Shown here one piece after another: positions 16,851 through 24,815 of a stretch of DNA of 64,000 bases; the first letter of the stretch is position 1, and every line of letters begins with the position of its first letter. Source of the DNA: WS-9 sp036274595. Its GTDB lineage: Bacteria; Eisenbacteria; RBG-16-71-46; SZUA-252. The notes beneath the pieces were generated by a model. It did not search any database. It was not told the DNA's origin and was given only the letters and a program-made list of their open reading frames with translations. Location: positions 31,618-95,617 of the forward strand of contig DASUFL010000082.1 of assembly GCA_036274595.1 (NCBI GenBank), read 5' to 3'. A program made the position numbers and the translations under genes.

Positions 16851-17819
16851 TCAGACGATTCGATTGGTGAGGGCGCCGAGGCGCTCGATCTCGAGCGTCA
16901 CCTCGTCGCCAGGGGAGAGCCAGCGATGCGTCTCCGTCCCGAGCTCGAGGATGCAGCCGCCCCCCACGGTCCCGGACCCGATGACGTCGCCGGGGAAAAG
17001 ATACACGTCCTGCGACGCCCTCGCAATCATCTGCCCGAACGTGAAATGGAGGTCGCGAGCGTTGCCGCGGGAGAGCGTGCGGCCGTTCACGCGCGCCTCC
17101 ATGGCGAGGTCGTGCCGATCCCCCTCGCGGCTCGGCTCGAGCTCGTCCAGCGTGACGAGCGCGGGGCCGAGCGATGTCGCGAAATCCTTCCCCTTCGCGG
17201 GGCCGAGCCCGACCGCCATCTCCTTGCGCTGCACGTCGCGCGCGCTCCAGTCGTTCAGGATCGTGAAGCCCGCCACGACGGACCGCCAGTTCCCGGCGCG
17301 CACGTCGCGCGCTTCGTGCGAGATCACGCACGCGATCTCGAGCTCGTAATCCAGAGCCTCGGTCCAGGCCGGCTTCGTCACCGGCTCGCCATCGGCGACG
17401 AGCGCTCCGGGATTGCTGAAGTAGAAGGCCGGGAACTGATACCACTCCTCCGGCACCGTGAGGCCGCGCCGCGCGCGCGCGTTCTTCACGTGGGTCTCGA
17501 AGGCGTAGAAGTCGCGAAGACTGGGCGGGTGTGCGACGGGCGGGTGGAGCGTCACCGACGCTCGGGGGTGGATGGACTGCGTGAGGCGCTCCCTCAAGGG
17601 GCCGCTGAGTCCCGTGGCGCGAGCCACGGTCTCGCGGGCTACGAGAAGGCCGTGATCCCAGTTCGCGAGCAGAGTCTCCATCGTGGAGAGGAGCGCGGGA
17701 TCGGATTCGGGCACGTCGAGCGCAGCCGCGGCGCGCCCCAGCTCGAGCACGGAGTCCTCGACGAGCGCCCCGAGGGCGCGCCCGGCCGTCCCCTCCGGGG
17801 AGAAGGAGACGAAGCGCAT
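16851..17819 (-). CDS. fahA: Fumarylacetoacetate hydrolase family protein
   Basis: A 322-aa FAH-fold enzyme. The metal-binding acidic residues are in YELEIACVI, and GFTILNDWSARDVQRKE is the typical core with the catalytic region; GDVIGSGTVGGGC closes the active site. Within the hpd-hmgA cluster its likely reaction is cleavage of fumarylacetoacetate to fumarate and acetoacetate. At 322 aa it is shorter than eukaryotic FAH (~420), like the bacterial two-domain form. Start 17819 begins at MRFVSFSPEG and lies 7 bases after the hpd stop. Confidence 0.9.
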   Translation of the reverse strand: MRFVSFSPEGTAGRALGALVEDSVLELGRAAAALDVPESDPALLSTMETLLANWDHGLLVARETVARATGLSGPLRERLTQSIHPRASVTLHPPVAHPPSLRDFYAFETHVKNARARRGLTVPEEWYQFPAFYFSNPGALVADGEPVTKPAWTEALDYELEIACVISHEARDVRAGNWRSVVAGFTILNDWSARDVQRKEMAVGLGPAKGKDFATSLGPALVTLDELEPSREGDRHDLAMEARVNGRTLSRGNARDLHFTFGQMIARASQDVYLFPGDVIGSGTVGGGCILELGTETHRWLSPGDEVTLEIERLGALTNRIV

Positions 17820-17826
17820 GGAGGGG

Positions 17827-18921
17827 CTAGAGGTTGCCCCGGAGCGCCTGTTCCCGCTCGATGGCTTCGAACAGCGCCTTGAAGTTGCCCTTTCCGAAGC
17901 CACGGCTCCCCTTCCGCTCGATCACCTCGTAGAAGACGGTGGGCCGGTCCTGGACCGGCTTGGTGAAGAGCTGAAGGAGGTAGCCCTCCTCGTCGCGGTC
18001 GACGAGGATCCCGAGCTTCGCGAGGGCCCCCTTGTCCTCGTCGATCTTCCCCACCCGGTCCTCGAGCACCTCGTAGTACGAGTAGGGGACGCTGATGAAG
18101 GGGACGCCCGACTCGCGGAGCCGCGCGACGGTCGAGATGATGTCGCTCGTGGCGAGCGCCACGTGCTGCACGCCGGCCCCCTTGTAGTAGTCGAGGTATT
18201 CCTCGATCTGCGACTTCCGCTTCCCCTCGGCCGGCTCGTTGATCGGGAACTTCACCTTGCCCGAGCCGTCCGCCATCACCTTCGACATGAGCGCCGAGTA
18301 CTCCGTCGAGATGTCCTTGTCGTCGAAGTGCTGGAACTGGCTGAAGCCCATCACGTCGCGGTAATAGGCGACATACTTGTTCATGTCGCCGAGCGCGACG
18401 TTCCCGACCATGTGATCCACGTAGAGGAGCGGACCCTCCGCGGGGCGCGTGCCGGTCGGCTTGTAGCCGGGCAGGAACGGGCCTTTGTACTTCGTGCGGT
18501 CGATGAAGGAGTGGATCGTGTCGCCGTAGGTGGCGATCGCCGCGCGCCGGATCGAGCCGTGATCGTCCGAGATCGTCGTCGGCTCCATGACGCCGCGCGC
18601 GCCGCGCTTCGTGGTCTCCTGGTACGCGCGGTCGACGTCCTCGACTTCGAGCGCGATGTCCTTCACGCCGTCGCCGTGGCGGTGGACGTGCTCCGCGATG
18701 GCCCCCTCGGGACCGAGCGGCGCCGTCATGACGAAGCGGATCTTTCCCTGCTGGAGCAGGTAGGACGCGCGGTCGCGGACCTTGGTCTCGAGCCCGGCGT
18801 AGCCGGTGACGGTGAACCCGAACGCGTTCACGTAATAGAACGAGGCCTGGCGCGCGTTCCCCACCCAGAACTCGACGTGGTCGACGGAGCGGATCTTCAG
18901 GAAATCGTCGTTCGCGGACAT
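17827..18921 (-). CDS. hpd: 4-hydroxyphenylpyruvate dioxygenase
   Basis: A 364-aa Fe(II) dioxygenase converting 4-hydroxyphenylpyruvate to homogentisate. It has two vicinal-oxygen-chelate domains; the iron ligands are H170 (YVDHMVGNV), H253 (VQHVALAT) and E332 (VFYEVIERKGSRGFG). The C-terminus NFKALFEAIEREQALRGNL is close to animal-type HPPD. GGAGGA precedes the ATG by 8 bases. It is the first gene of the leftward tyrosine-degradation run. Confidence 0.95.
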   Translation of the reverse strand: MSANDDFLKIRSVDHVEFWVGNARQASFYYVNAFGFTVTGYAGLETKVRDRASYLLQQGKIRFVMTAPLGPEGAIAEHVHRHGDGVKDIALEVEDVDRAYQETTKRGARGVMEPTTISDDHGSIRRAAIATYGDTIHSFIDRTKYKGPFLPGYKPTGTRPAEGPLLYVDHMVGNVALGDMNKYVAYYRDVMGFSQFQHFDDKDISTEYSALMSKVMADGSGKVKFPINEPAEGKRKSQIEEYLDYYKGAGVQHVALATSDIISTVARLRESGVPFISVPYSYYEVLEDRVGKIDEDKGALAKLGILVDRDEEGYLLQLFTKPVQDRPTVFYEVIERKGSRGFGKGNFKALFEAIEREQALRGNL

Positions 18922-18995
18922 CCCGCGTCCTCCTCGGAGCAGGGTCCGGCCCCGGCCGGGGACGGACAAGATTGGCGTGGGCTTGATCTTCCGCC

Positions 18996-19023
18996 ATTGT
19001 ACGCCCCCCGGAGGGCCGCGCAA
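18996..19023 (-). promoter_or_regulatory. Candidate promoter of the tyrosine-catabolic operon
   Basis: Reading leftward, TTGCGC (19023-19018), a 16-base spacer and TACAAT (19001-18996) precede hpd. The -10 is good and the -35 is weak. It overlaps the region carrying the opposing -10 of the 19049 gene. No operator repeat was found. Confidence 0.4.
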
Positions 19024-19034
19024 CGCGGAAAGCG

Positions 19035-19040
19035 TATACT
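19035..19040 (+). promoter_or_regulatory. -10 element 8 bases before a start codon (possible leaderless mRNA)
   Basis: TATACT ends 8 bases before the ATG at 19049, and no Shine-Dalgarno sequence lies between. Transcription would begin at or next to the ATG. Confidence 0.4.
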
Positions 19041-19048
19041 GCCGCCGC

Positions 19049-20920
19049 ATGGGAGCGTGGACGCTCACGGCGCTGGCCGGCCTGTACGTCGCCTTGGTTT
19101 GGGCGGCCACGAATGGGGCGGGACCCCGGAACTGGGGAATCCACTCCGCGGCGTTCCTCCCTCCGGCATTGAGATACGCGCTCCTCGCGGCCATGGCGGC
19201 CGCGGTGGCGGCGCTGGCGCTCGCGGCGACCCGATCGCGCGCGCCCCGCCGACCGGCGGAGCCCCGATCACAGCCACGATCGAAACGAACGACGCGAGCG
19301 ACGCAATCCACGCAGCGCCCCTCGCGCCGCGCGGCGCCGCTCTGGCTCCTCGCCCTTCCCCTCTACGGCGTCTGGCTCTACGCCTTTCGGACGCCCACCC
19401 ACTTCCTCGGCGACGGCGGCCTGTGGCTCAACATGCTCCTGGGAGGGAAGCTCGACACCTTCAGCGAGCCTCTGAGCTCCCTCGCCTGGCTTGGCTATCG
19501 CACCCTCGCCCGCGCGCTGGGATTCCCGATGACGGACGCGACCTTCGCTCTTCTTCCCGTTCTCTGCGGCGTCGCGTTCGCGGGCCTGGGATGGCTCGTT
19601 CTGGGCGAGGCGCTTCCACGCGGCTCTCGAGGCAGGCGGGCCCTCGCTTGGGCACTCCTGCTCACGATCGGGACCACGCAGCTCTACTACGGCTACATCG
19701 AGAGCTATCCGATCGCCAGCGTCCTCGTGCTCACCTATCTGTGGCTCGCGCTGCGCCACGTGCGCGGAGCCGACCCGCCGTGGCTCCTCTCCCTGGTCTA
19801 CACCATCACCATCGGATTCCATCTCATGGCCGTCGTCCTCTATCCCTCGTATGCGTTGGCCGTCTTCAAGCGCCCGGGCACGAGCGCCGTGAAGGCGGCG
19901 CTCCTCCCCGCGCCGCTCATCCTGGCTCCGCTCCTCCTGACCGCTACGGGAGTGGAACCCGCCCAGTGGATGCGTCCATTCGAGCTCGTGGTGCGCTCGG
20001 CGGCCGGTGGAGGGGCCGCGTTGATCCGGCCCTACCCGCTCCTGTCGATGGCGCACGCGGTCGACATCGCGAACGCTCTCTTCCTCGCAGCACCGATCCC
20101 GTTCCTTCTGGGCCTGTCGTGGCTCGCGGACCGGCGCGGGCGAATCCGTCCGGCCCGGCCCGCATCGCAGGTGCTCGCCCTCGCGGGGCTCGCGGCCGTG
20201 GCGGCGCTTCTCGTCCTTACGCTCCCGGTCGCGCCGGCGCAGGACTGGGATCTGACCGCATTCCTCCTCCTGCCGGCCGCGCTCGCGGTGCTTGCGGCGG
20301 GCATGACGACGGCGCCCCGTCCGCTCGCGGCCGGCGCGCTCCTCACCCTCTCCGCCGCGTCCCTCCTCGCGTTCGTTCTCGTGAACGCGACGGAGGCGGC
20401 GTCGATCGCGCGGTACAAGACGCTCCTCGCTCCCGAGGCGCCCCTCTCCGCGTACGGCCGCGGCTACGGTCACAGCATGCTGTCGGAGTTCTACGAGGAC
20501 CGCGGAGTGATGGATTCGGCCCTCGTCTATGCGGAGCTCGCGATCCGGTCGGAGCCCACGAACCCGCGCTACTGGCTGCGCGAGGGGACGATCCTCTACG
20601 AGCAGAAGCGGTACGACGAAGCGATCCCCAAGCTCGAGGAGGCGATCCAGCGAGGAACCACGCGGGTGGCCGCGCACTTCAACCTGGGCCTCGCCTACGC
20701 GCGGACGCGGCGTTTCGGTGAGGCGGCGGACCAGTTCCGGACCGCGATGGCGATGGACGGGACGAACCCCGAATACCCGCATCATCTCGCGCTGATGCTC
20801 TACGACCAGGGCTTCCCCGATTCGGCCCGGGGAATGTGGGAGGGCGTGCTCGAGCGCTGGCCCGGCTACTCCCTCACCGCGCGAGCGCTGGCGCGGCGGT
20901 TCCCTGCACGGACCCCATGA
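19049..20920 (+). CDS. Polytopic membrane protein with C-terminal TPR repeats
   Basis: A 623-aa protein: about ten to twelve transmembrane helices up to residue ~460, then a soluble C-terminal part with three TPR-like repeats (for example REGTILYEQKRYDEAIPKLE and AHFNLGLAYARTRRFGEAA). The first loop contains HFLGDGGLWL, loosely resembling the acidic loop of GT-C glycosyltransferases, so a role in surface glycan or protein glycosylation is possible but unproven. The start at 19049 follows a -10 element closely. Its 3' end overlaps the convergent FAD oxidoreductase gene by 47 bases. Confidence 0.7.
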   Translation: MGAWTLTALAGLYVALVWAATNGAGPRNWGIHSAAFLPPALRYALLAAMAAAVAALALAATRSRAPRRPAEPRSQPRSKRTTRATQSTQRPSRRAAPLWLLALPLYGVWLYAFRTPTHFLGDGGLWLNMLLGGKLDTFSEPLSSLAWLGYRTLARALGFPMTDATFALLPVLCGVAFAGLGWLVLGEALPRGSRGRRALAWALLLTIGTTQLYYGYIESYPIASVLVLTYLWLALRHVRGADPPWLLSLVYTITIGFHLMAVVLYPSYALAVFKRPGTSAVKAALLPAPLILAPLLLTATGVEPAQWMRPFELVVRSAAGGGAALIRPYPLLSMAHAVDIANALFLAAPIPFLLGLSWLADRRGRIRPARPASQVLALAGLAAVAALLVLTLPVAPAQDWDLTAFLLLPAALAVLAAGMTTAPRPLAAGALLTLSAASLLAFVLVNATEAASIARYKTLLAPEAPLSAYGRGYGHSMLSEFYEDRGVMDSALVYAELAIRSEPTNPRYWLREGTILYEQKRYDEAIPKLEEAIQRGTTRVAAHFNLGLAYARTRRFGEAADQFRTAMAMDGTNPEYPHHLALMLYDQGFPDSARGMWEGVLERWPGYSLTARALARRFPARTP

Positions 20921-22082
20921 GCTGGAGCGCATCGCGCACCTGCTGGTGTCCGATCGAGAGGAGGAACTGGGGGTTTCGCCCGTAGCTCTTCGCTCCGAGC
21001 ACGAAGAAGTCGGGTTCGGGATTCTGGAGCGATTCGGGGCCGTGGGCGACCTGCGCGAGGCAATCGCCTCCGGCGCCGGCTCCCAGGATCGCGGACGCGA
21101 GCTTCATCGTGCCTTCCGACGCGTAGCAGTAGTGCACCTGGAGCTCGCGCGTCATGGCGAGGTCGGGGCGATAGCCGACGAGCGCCAGCACGCGATCGAC
21201 GTCGAGGCTCGAGCCGTCCGTGAGCGCCACGCGGACGCGATCTCCGCGCCGTTCGTACGCGACCACGTGGGCGCCGGAATGACGCGTGAGCCAGGGCGCG
21301 CTCGACGCGATCTCGTTGGCCCGGCGGGCCAGATCGAGACGGGCCGGGAGCGCATCTCCCTCGATCTCTGCGAACGCGACGCGCCGCATCCTCGAGATCC
21401 AGTGAACGCGCAACGACGCGCCCGCGCGCGCGGCCTGGTCGAATCCGAGGAGCGCGGTCGCGGCGGAGTGTCCATCCCCGATCAGGAGGGTCGTGCCGCG
21501 CGCGTAGGGCCCGTTCGTGGAGTGGAGCCGGGTGTCGTCCCAGTGCCGGGCGATGGCATCGCCGAGCTGGTCCTCGCCGAGCGCGGGCAGCCCTCCAGGT
21601 CCGGTCGCGTTCGGGTTCCCATAGACGCCGGTCGCGTCCACGACGACGTCGGCCCGATCGAAGCGCGTCGCTCCGCCAGCCTCCACGCGGAGCAGAAACC
21701 CGCGCCCCCCGCGGCCGACTCCGACCGCTTTGCCAAGACCCTCGCGTCCGACGTGCGTGACGCGCTCCCGCTCGCGGATCGAGTCCGCGAGCTCGGGCAG
21801 CCGCGCCAGCGGCACGAGGTAGCCCTCGACCAGGTCTCCCGCGGTCAGGATGGTGGACTCGGAAGCGAGCGCCACGCCCTCGGAACGGAGCCGTTCGCGT
21901 CCTTCCGCCGAAGAGCTCATGCCGAATGGAGTGAAGAGAGGGATCGATGCGAACCGGCGGAGGTGCTCGCCGACCTGGCCCGCCTCGTAGACCCGAACCT
22001 CGAAGCCGCGCCGTGATGCCCCGAGCGCCGCCTCGAGGCCGATGGGGCCGGCCCCGATGATGGCGATCCGCCGGGCCGGCAT
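20874..22082 (-). CDS. FAD/NAD(P)-binding oxidoreductase
   Basis: A 402-aa flavoprotein with an N-terminal Rossmann motif (IAIIGAGPIGLEAALGA), a second nucleotide-binding region (TTLLIGDGHSAATALLGF) and a late FAD-contact segment (VDRVLALVGYRPD). Overall layout resembles thioredoxin-reductase-like or flavin monooxygenase-type enzymes, including bacillithiol disulfide reductases, but no CxxC is evident. The substrate is unknown. The ATG overlaps the stop of the zincin gene by one base (TGATG), so it is co-translated with that gene. Confidence 0.8.
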   Translation of the reverse strand: MPARRIAIIGAGPIGLEAALGASRRGFEVRVYEAGQVGEHLRRFASIPLFTPFGMSSSAEGRERLRSEGVALASESTILTAGDLVEGYLVPLARLPELADSIRERERVTHVGREGLGKAVGVGRGGRGFLLRVEAGGATRFDRADVVVDATGVYGNPNATGPGGLPALGEDQLGDAIARHWDDTRLHSTNGPYARGTTLLIGDGHSAATALLGFDQAARAGASLRVHWISRMRRVAFAEIEGDALPARLDLARRANEIASSAPWLTRHSGAHVVAYERRGDRVRVALTDGSSLDVDRVLALVGYRPDLAMTRELQVHYCYASEGTMKLASAILGAGAGGDCLAQVAHGPESLQNPEPDFFVLGAKSYGRNPQFLLSIGHQQVRDALQLMGSVQGTAAPALAR

Positions 22083-22792
22083 CAGCCGAGTCCCAGGTGC
22101 TCGAGCTCCTCCTCGTCGAACCCGAGGTAATGGCCGTATTCGTGGAGAAGGGTGATCTTGATCTCGCGCGCCACTTCGGTGCGGGAGCGGCCGGCGCGCT
22201 CGAGGTTCCTCTGGAAGAGGAGCACGACGTCGGGATAGCCGGAGGGGGCGGTGATCTTCTCCCCCACCGTCGTGCCCACGAAGAGCCCCACGATGTCGGG
22301 CGTGATGTGGGGAGCGCGATCGGCGACTTCGGCGCTTGGCTTGATCTCGACCAGCACCGGCACCTGGAGGATCGTCTCGCGGATCACAGGGGGCATCGAC
22401 TCGAGCACGCGGTCGAGGATGGCCTTGAAGTCGGCCCCGTTCATCCGGACCGGAAGCGAAAAGTCGTCGGGCTCGAGGCGGTGGGCTTCCGCGAAGAGGC
22501 GGTCGGCCCCTTCCAGATCGCCCAGGACCTCGAGGATGCGCCCCTCGAGCTCCGCGCGGTCGGGGTCGTCCTCTTCCCCGCGGGGCGGCGCGAGGGCGCG
22601 CACTTCGCGAAGCGCTTCGTCCGCGCGCCAGAGGTGATGGAGGGCTTCGACGCGGCCGAGCGCGGCGCCCCAATGCTCGGGATCGTCGCGGAGGGCGGCC
22701 TCGAAGCGGTCGAGCGCGGTGGCCGGATCGCCCTCGTCGAGGGCATCGTTCGCCTCTTCGACGAGTGCTGCGGCGCGGGCTTCGGCGTTCAT
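22082..22792 (-). CDS. TPR protein with C-terminal zincin metallopeptidase domain
   Basis: A 236-aa protein. Residues ~5-110 form TPR-like helical repeats, and the C-terminal half resembles the small zincin-like metallopeptidases of the DUF1025 type. It carries HEYGHYLGFD: H217, E218, H221 and D226 fit the HExxHxxGxxD zinc pattern. There is no signal peptide, so it acts in the cytoplasm. The gene follows a lipoprotein gene by 8 bases and overlaps the FAD oxidoreductase gene. The physiological substrate is unknown. Confidence 0.82.
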   Translation of the reverse strand: MNAEARAAALVEEANDALDEGDPATALDRFEAALRDDPEHWGAALGRVEALHHLWRADEALREVRALAPPRGEEDDPDRAELEGRILEVLGDLEGADRLFAEAHRLEPDDFSLPVRMNGADFKAILDRVLESMPPVIRETILQVPVLVEIKPSAEVADRAPHITPDIVGLFVGTTVGEKITAPSGYPDVVLLFQRNLERAGRSRTEVAREIKITLLHEYGHYLGFDEEELEHLGLG

Positions 22793-22800
22793 GGGGGGCC

Positions 22801-23247
22801 TTATGAAGTGGACTGGTCGGTCGCGCCGCGGATCGTGCGATCGAGGATCTGGTCGATCTCGCCCAAGCTGACGTCGATCTGGTTGACCTTGAGCCGCACG
22901 GAGTCGAGGTCTCCCGCGGCGACCCACCGGTCGGTCTCGGTAATGGTGCGCCGCGCCGTCGCGATCTCGAGGGCGACGTGCTCGCGGTCGAGCATGTTCA
23001 TGGCCGAGCTTCGTTTCTCGATCTCGTCGAGGCGGCTGGAAATGGCGGGAAGGAGCGCGGCGACGCGCGTGATGTCCGACTCGCCGACCGCCTTGCGGAG
23101 AGCGTCGCGCGACCCTGCGAGCTGGGAGCGGAGCTCCACGAACTGGGCCGAGCCCTTCCCCGTGCCGGCGAGCTGCTGGCACGAGGCGAGCCCCAGGACG
23201 AGGATGGAGGCCGCGGCTAGAGCAGGTAGACGAGCGTGAAGACGCAT
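22801..23247 (-). CDS. Putative lipoprotein with coiled-coil character
   Basis: A 148-aa protein with a signal peptide ending in a lipobox (VLGLASC, Cys ~23). The mature part is helical and heptad-like (RLDEIEKRSSAMNMLDREH and VNQIDVSLGEIDQILD). No family is recognised. It starts 31 bases inside the cytochrome oxidase subunit III gene and lies 8 bases before the zincin gene, so it is part of the same unit. Confidence 0.65.
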   Translation of the reverse strand: MRLHARLPALAAASILVLGLASCQQLAGTGKGSAQFVELRSQLAGSRDALRKAVGESDITRVAALLPAISSRLDEIEKRSSAMNMLDREHVALEIATARRTITETDRWVAAGDLDSVRLKVNQIDVSLGEIDQILDRTIRGATDQSTS

Positions 23248-23993
23248 AGCCACACTACGTCGACGAAGTGCCAGTACCAGGAAGCCGCCTGGAAGGGGAA
23301 ATTCTGCTCGGAGGTGATGCGGCCCTTCACGGCGGCACCGTAGACCACGTTCAGGAAGATGATTCCGACGAGCACGTGCAGCCCGTGGAATCCGGTCAGC
23401 ATGAAGAAGGTCGCGCCGAAAATCCCGCTCTTGATGCTGAACGCGGAGCCGTTCAGGAATCCGTACTCGTAGGCCTGCCCGCAGAGGAAGAGAGCTCCCA
23501 GGAAGATGGTCATGAGGAGCGAGGCGACGACCCCGTCCTTCCGACCCCGCTCGAGCGCCGTATGGCCGAGGTGAAGCGTGATACTGCTCGTGACGAGGAG
23601 GAAGGTGTTGACGGCCGGGAGCAGGACCTCGAAATGCGGCATCCCTTCCGGCGGCCAGATCTTGGTGTGCGTGCGCGAGTAGATGATCGCCGCGAAGAAG
23701 GCGCTGAAGATCGCGGCCTCGGACAGGATGAACATGAGGAACGCGCGCTTCTGGCGCGAGTCGGCGTCCACGAGGTCGCGTCCCACGAAGCGGTCGAGGA
23801 GGAGCGTCGCCCACCACTTGCTGGCGCCGAAGAGCGTGATGGCAAGGCCGACCGCGAGAACGCCCAGGCCCTGCGGATGCCCATGAGCCCACAGGATGAG
23901 GCCGACGGGCACGAATCCAAGTCCGAATGCGGCCACGATGGGCCACGGGCTCGGAGCGGGATCGTGGGAATGATGCTCGGCAGCGAACGCCAT
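23217..23993 (-). CDS. coxC: Cytochrome c oxidase subunit III
   Basis: A 258-aa, roughly seven-helix membrane protein of the heme-copper oxidase subunit III family: FLMFILSEAAIFSAFFAA with the conserved Glu, SSITLHLGHTALERG, GATFFMLTGFHGLHVLVG and a C-terminal SWYWHFVDVVWLCVFTLVYL. It should stabilise the oxidase core in the cytoplasmic membrane. Subunits I and II are absent on both sides, so it is an orphan copy here. ATG 23993 has GGAGGAGA upstream; the longer open frame adds only an Arg-rich non-conserved stretch. Confidence 0.93.
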   Translation of the reverse strand: MAFAAEHHSHDPAPSPWPIVAAFGLGFVPVGLILWAHGHPQGLGVLAVGLAITLFGASKWWATLLLDRFVGRDLVDADSRQKRAFLMFILSEAAIFSAFFAAIIYSRTHTKIWPPEGMPHFEVLLPAVNTFLLVTSSITLHLGHTALERGRKDGVVASLLMTIFLGALFLCGQAYEYGFLNGSAFSIKSGIFGATFFMLTGFHGLHVLVGIIFLNVVYGAAVKGRITSEQNFPFQAASWYWHFVDVVWLCVFTLVYLL

Positions 23994-24104
23994 GCGTCTC
24001 CTCCGAATCGGGTCAGGCCGGAATTCGGCGGCCATGATGCCCGGGAACGGAGCCGCCCGCAAGCCTTTTCACCGATCGGGCGACGACGGCGGATCCTTCG
24101 ATGC

Positions 24105-24596
24105 CTAGCGGCGCACCCTCAGATCCAGGACAGCCTTGGGGGCCGTGAGGTCCGTCGCCTCGATGATGGCGAGATTGGAGTAGGGGCTCCAGTTCGGTAT
24201 CTCGTCGCAGGTGCGCAGCATCGCATAGTACCGATATCCGGGGGTGAACCCGAGCACGCGGACCGAATCGGGCATGCCGGGAAGCGCGGGTATCTTGTTC
24301 CACAGACTGACCCGCGTCGCCGCATTCCACCATCCCAGCGTGTCCGTGCCGGTGATGCCCTGGCTGCTGTAGCGGAGATCGTAGCGCGTCGCCCGGCCGT
24401 TCAGGCCGTCGTCGCCGGTGGCGGTCCAGCGGAGGACGACCGTGTCCAGGGTCAGAGCCGGATCTGCGAGCTGTGCTTCGTTCAGGGCTTGAACTTCCTC
24501 CGCGCTGCCTGCGCGGTCGAGCGTGACGAGACAGGATGCGACGACGAGTAGGACGAGTGCGGCGAGCGTGCGGCGTCCCTGACGCATGCGCGACAT
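24105..24596 (-). CDS. Secreted FN3-like domain protein
   Basis: A 163-aa protein with a signal peptide (TLAALVLLVVASCLVTLD) and one fibronectin type III-like beta-sandwich: VVLRWTATGDDGLNGRATRYDLRYS is the typical first half, and FTPGYRYYAMLRTCDEIPNWSPYSN the second. Such single FN3 proteins are extracytoplasmic adhesion or scaffold modules. The start has GGGAGG 6 bases upstream. It stands alone between the coxC run and the efflux operon. Confidence 0.7.
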   Translation of the reverse strand: MSRMRQGRRTLAALVLLVVASCLVTLDRAGSAEEVQALNEAQLADPALTLDTVVLRWTATGDDGLNGRATRYDLRYSSQGITGTDTLGWWNAATRVSLWNKIPALPGMPDSVRVLGFTPGYRYYAMLRTCDEIPNWSPYSNLAIIEATDLTAPKAVLDLRVRR

Positions 24597-24815
24597 GGAT
24601 CCTCCCAAGTTGTCTGGCTCGGATGCTGAGGAGTCCGCAGGGGGATGCGGGTGACCGCGTTCAAGGCAGGATTCGTGCCGACGTCATGTCGCACCATGGA
24701 ACGACGCGCAAATCACGCATCGTCGGCGTGGGCGCACGCGAGAGGCGCGCACGCGCGCGCAGCGTGTGTACCGTAATGCGCGGCGGCCGCACCGAAGTGG
24801 CGCAGCCGTGCGCGA

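Noticed and set aside
17683..20721. A 1012-codon open frame on the plus strand across hpd, fahA and the TPR gene region
   Set aside because: It runs antisense to genes with clear catalytic motifs, has Arg/Gly/Val/Glu-rich shadow composition and no recognisable domain; long antisense frames are expected in GC-rich DNA.
24062..24062. Longer N-terminus for coxC starting at 24062
   Set aside because: The extra residues are Arg-rich and not conserved; GGAGGAGA directly precedes ATG 23993.
24720..24800. Alternating purine/pyrimidine stretch (GCGCGC/ACGCGCG) between the FN3 and RND genes
   Set aside because: Could form Z-DNA, but similar runs are common by chance at this GC content and no repeat or regulatory logic is visible.
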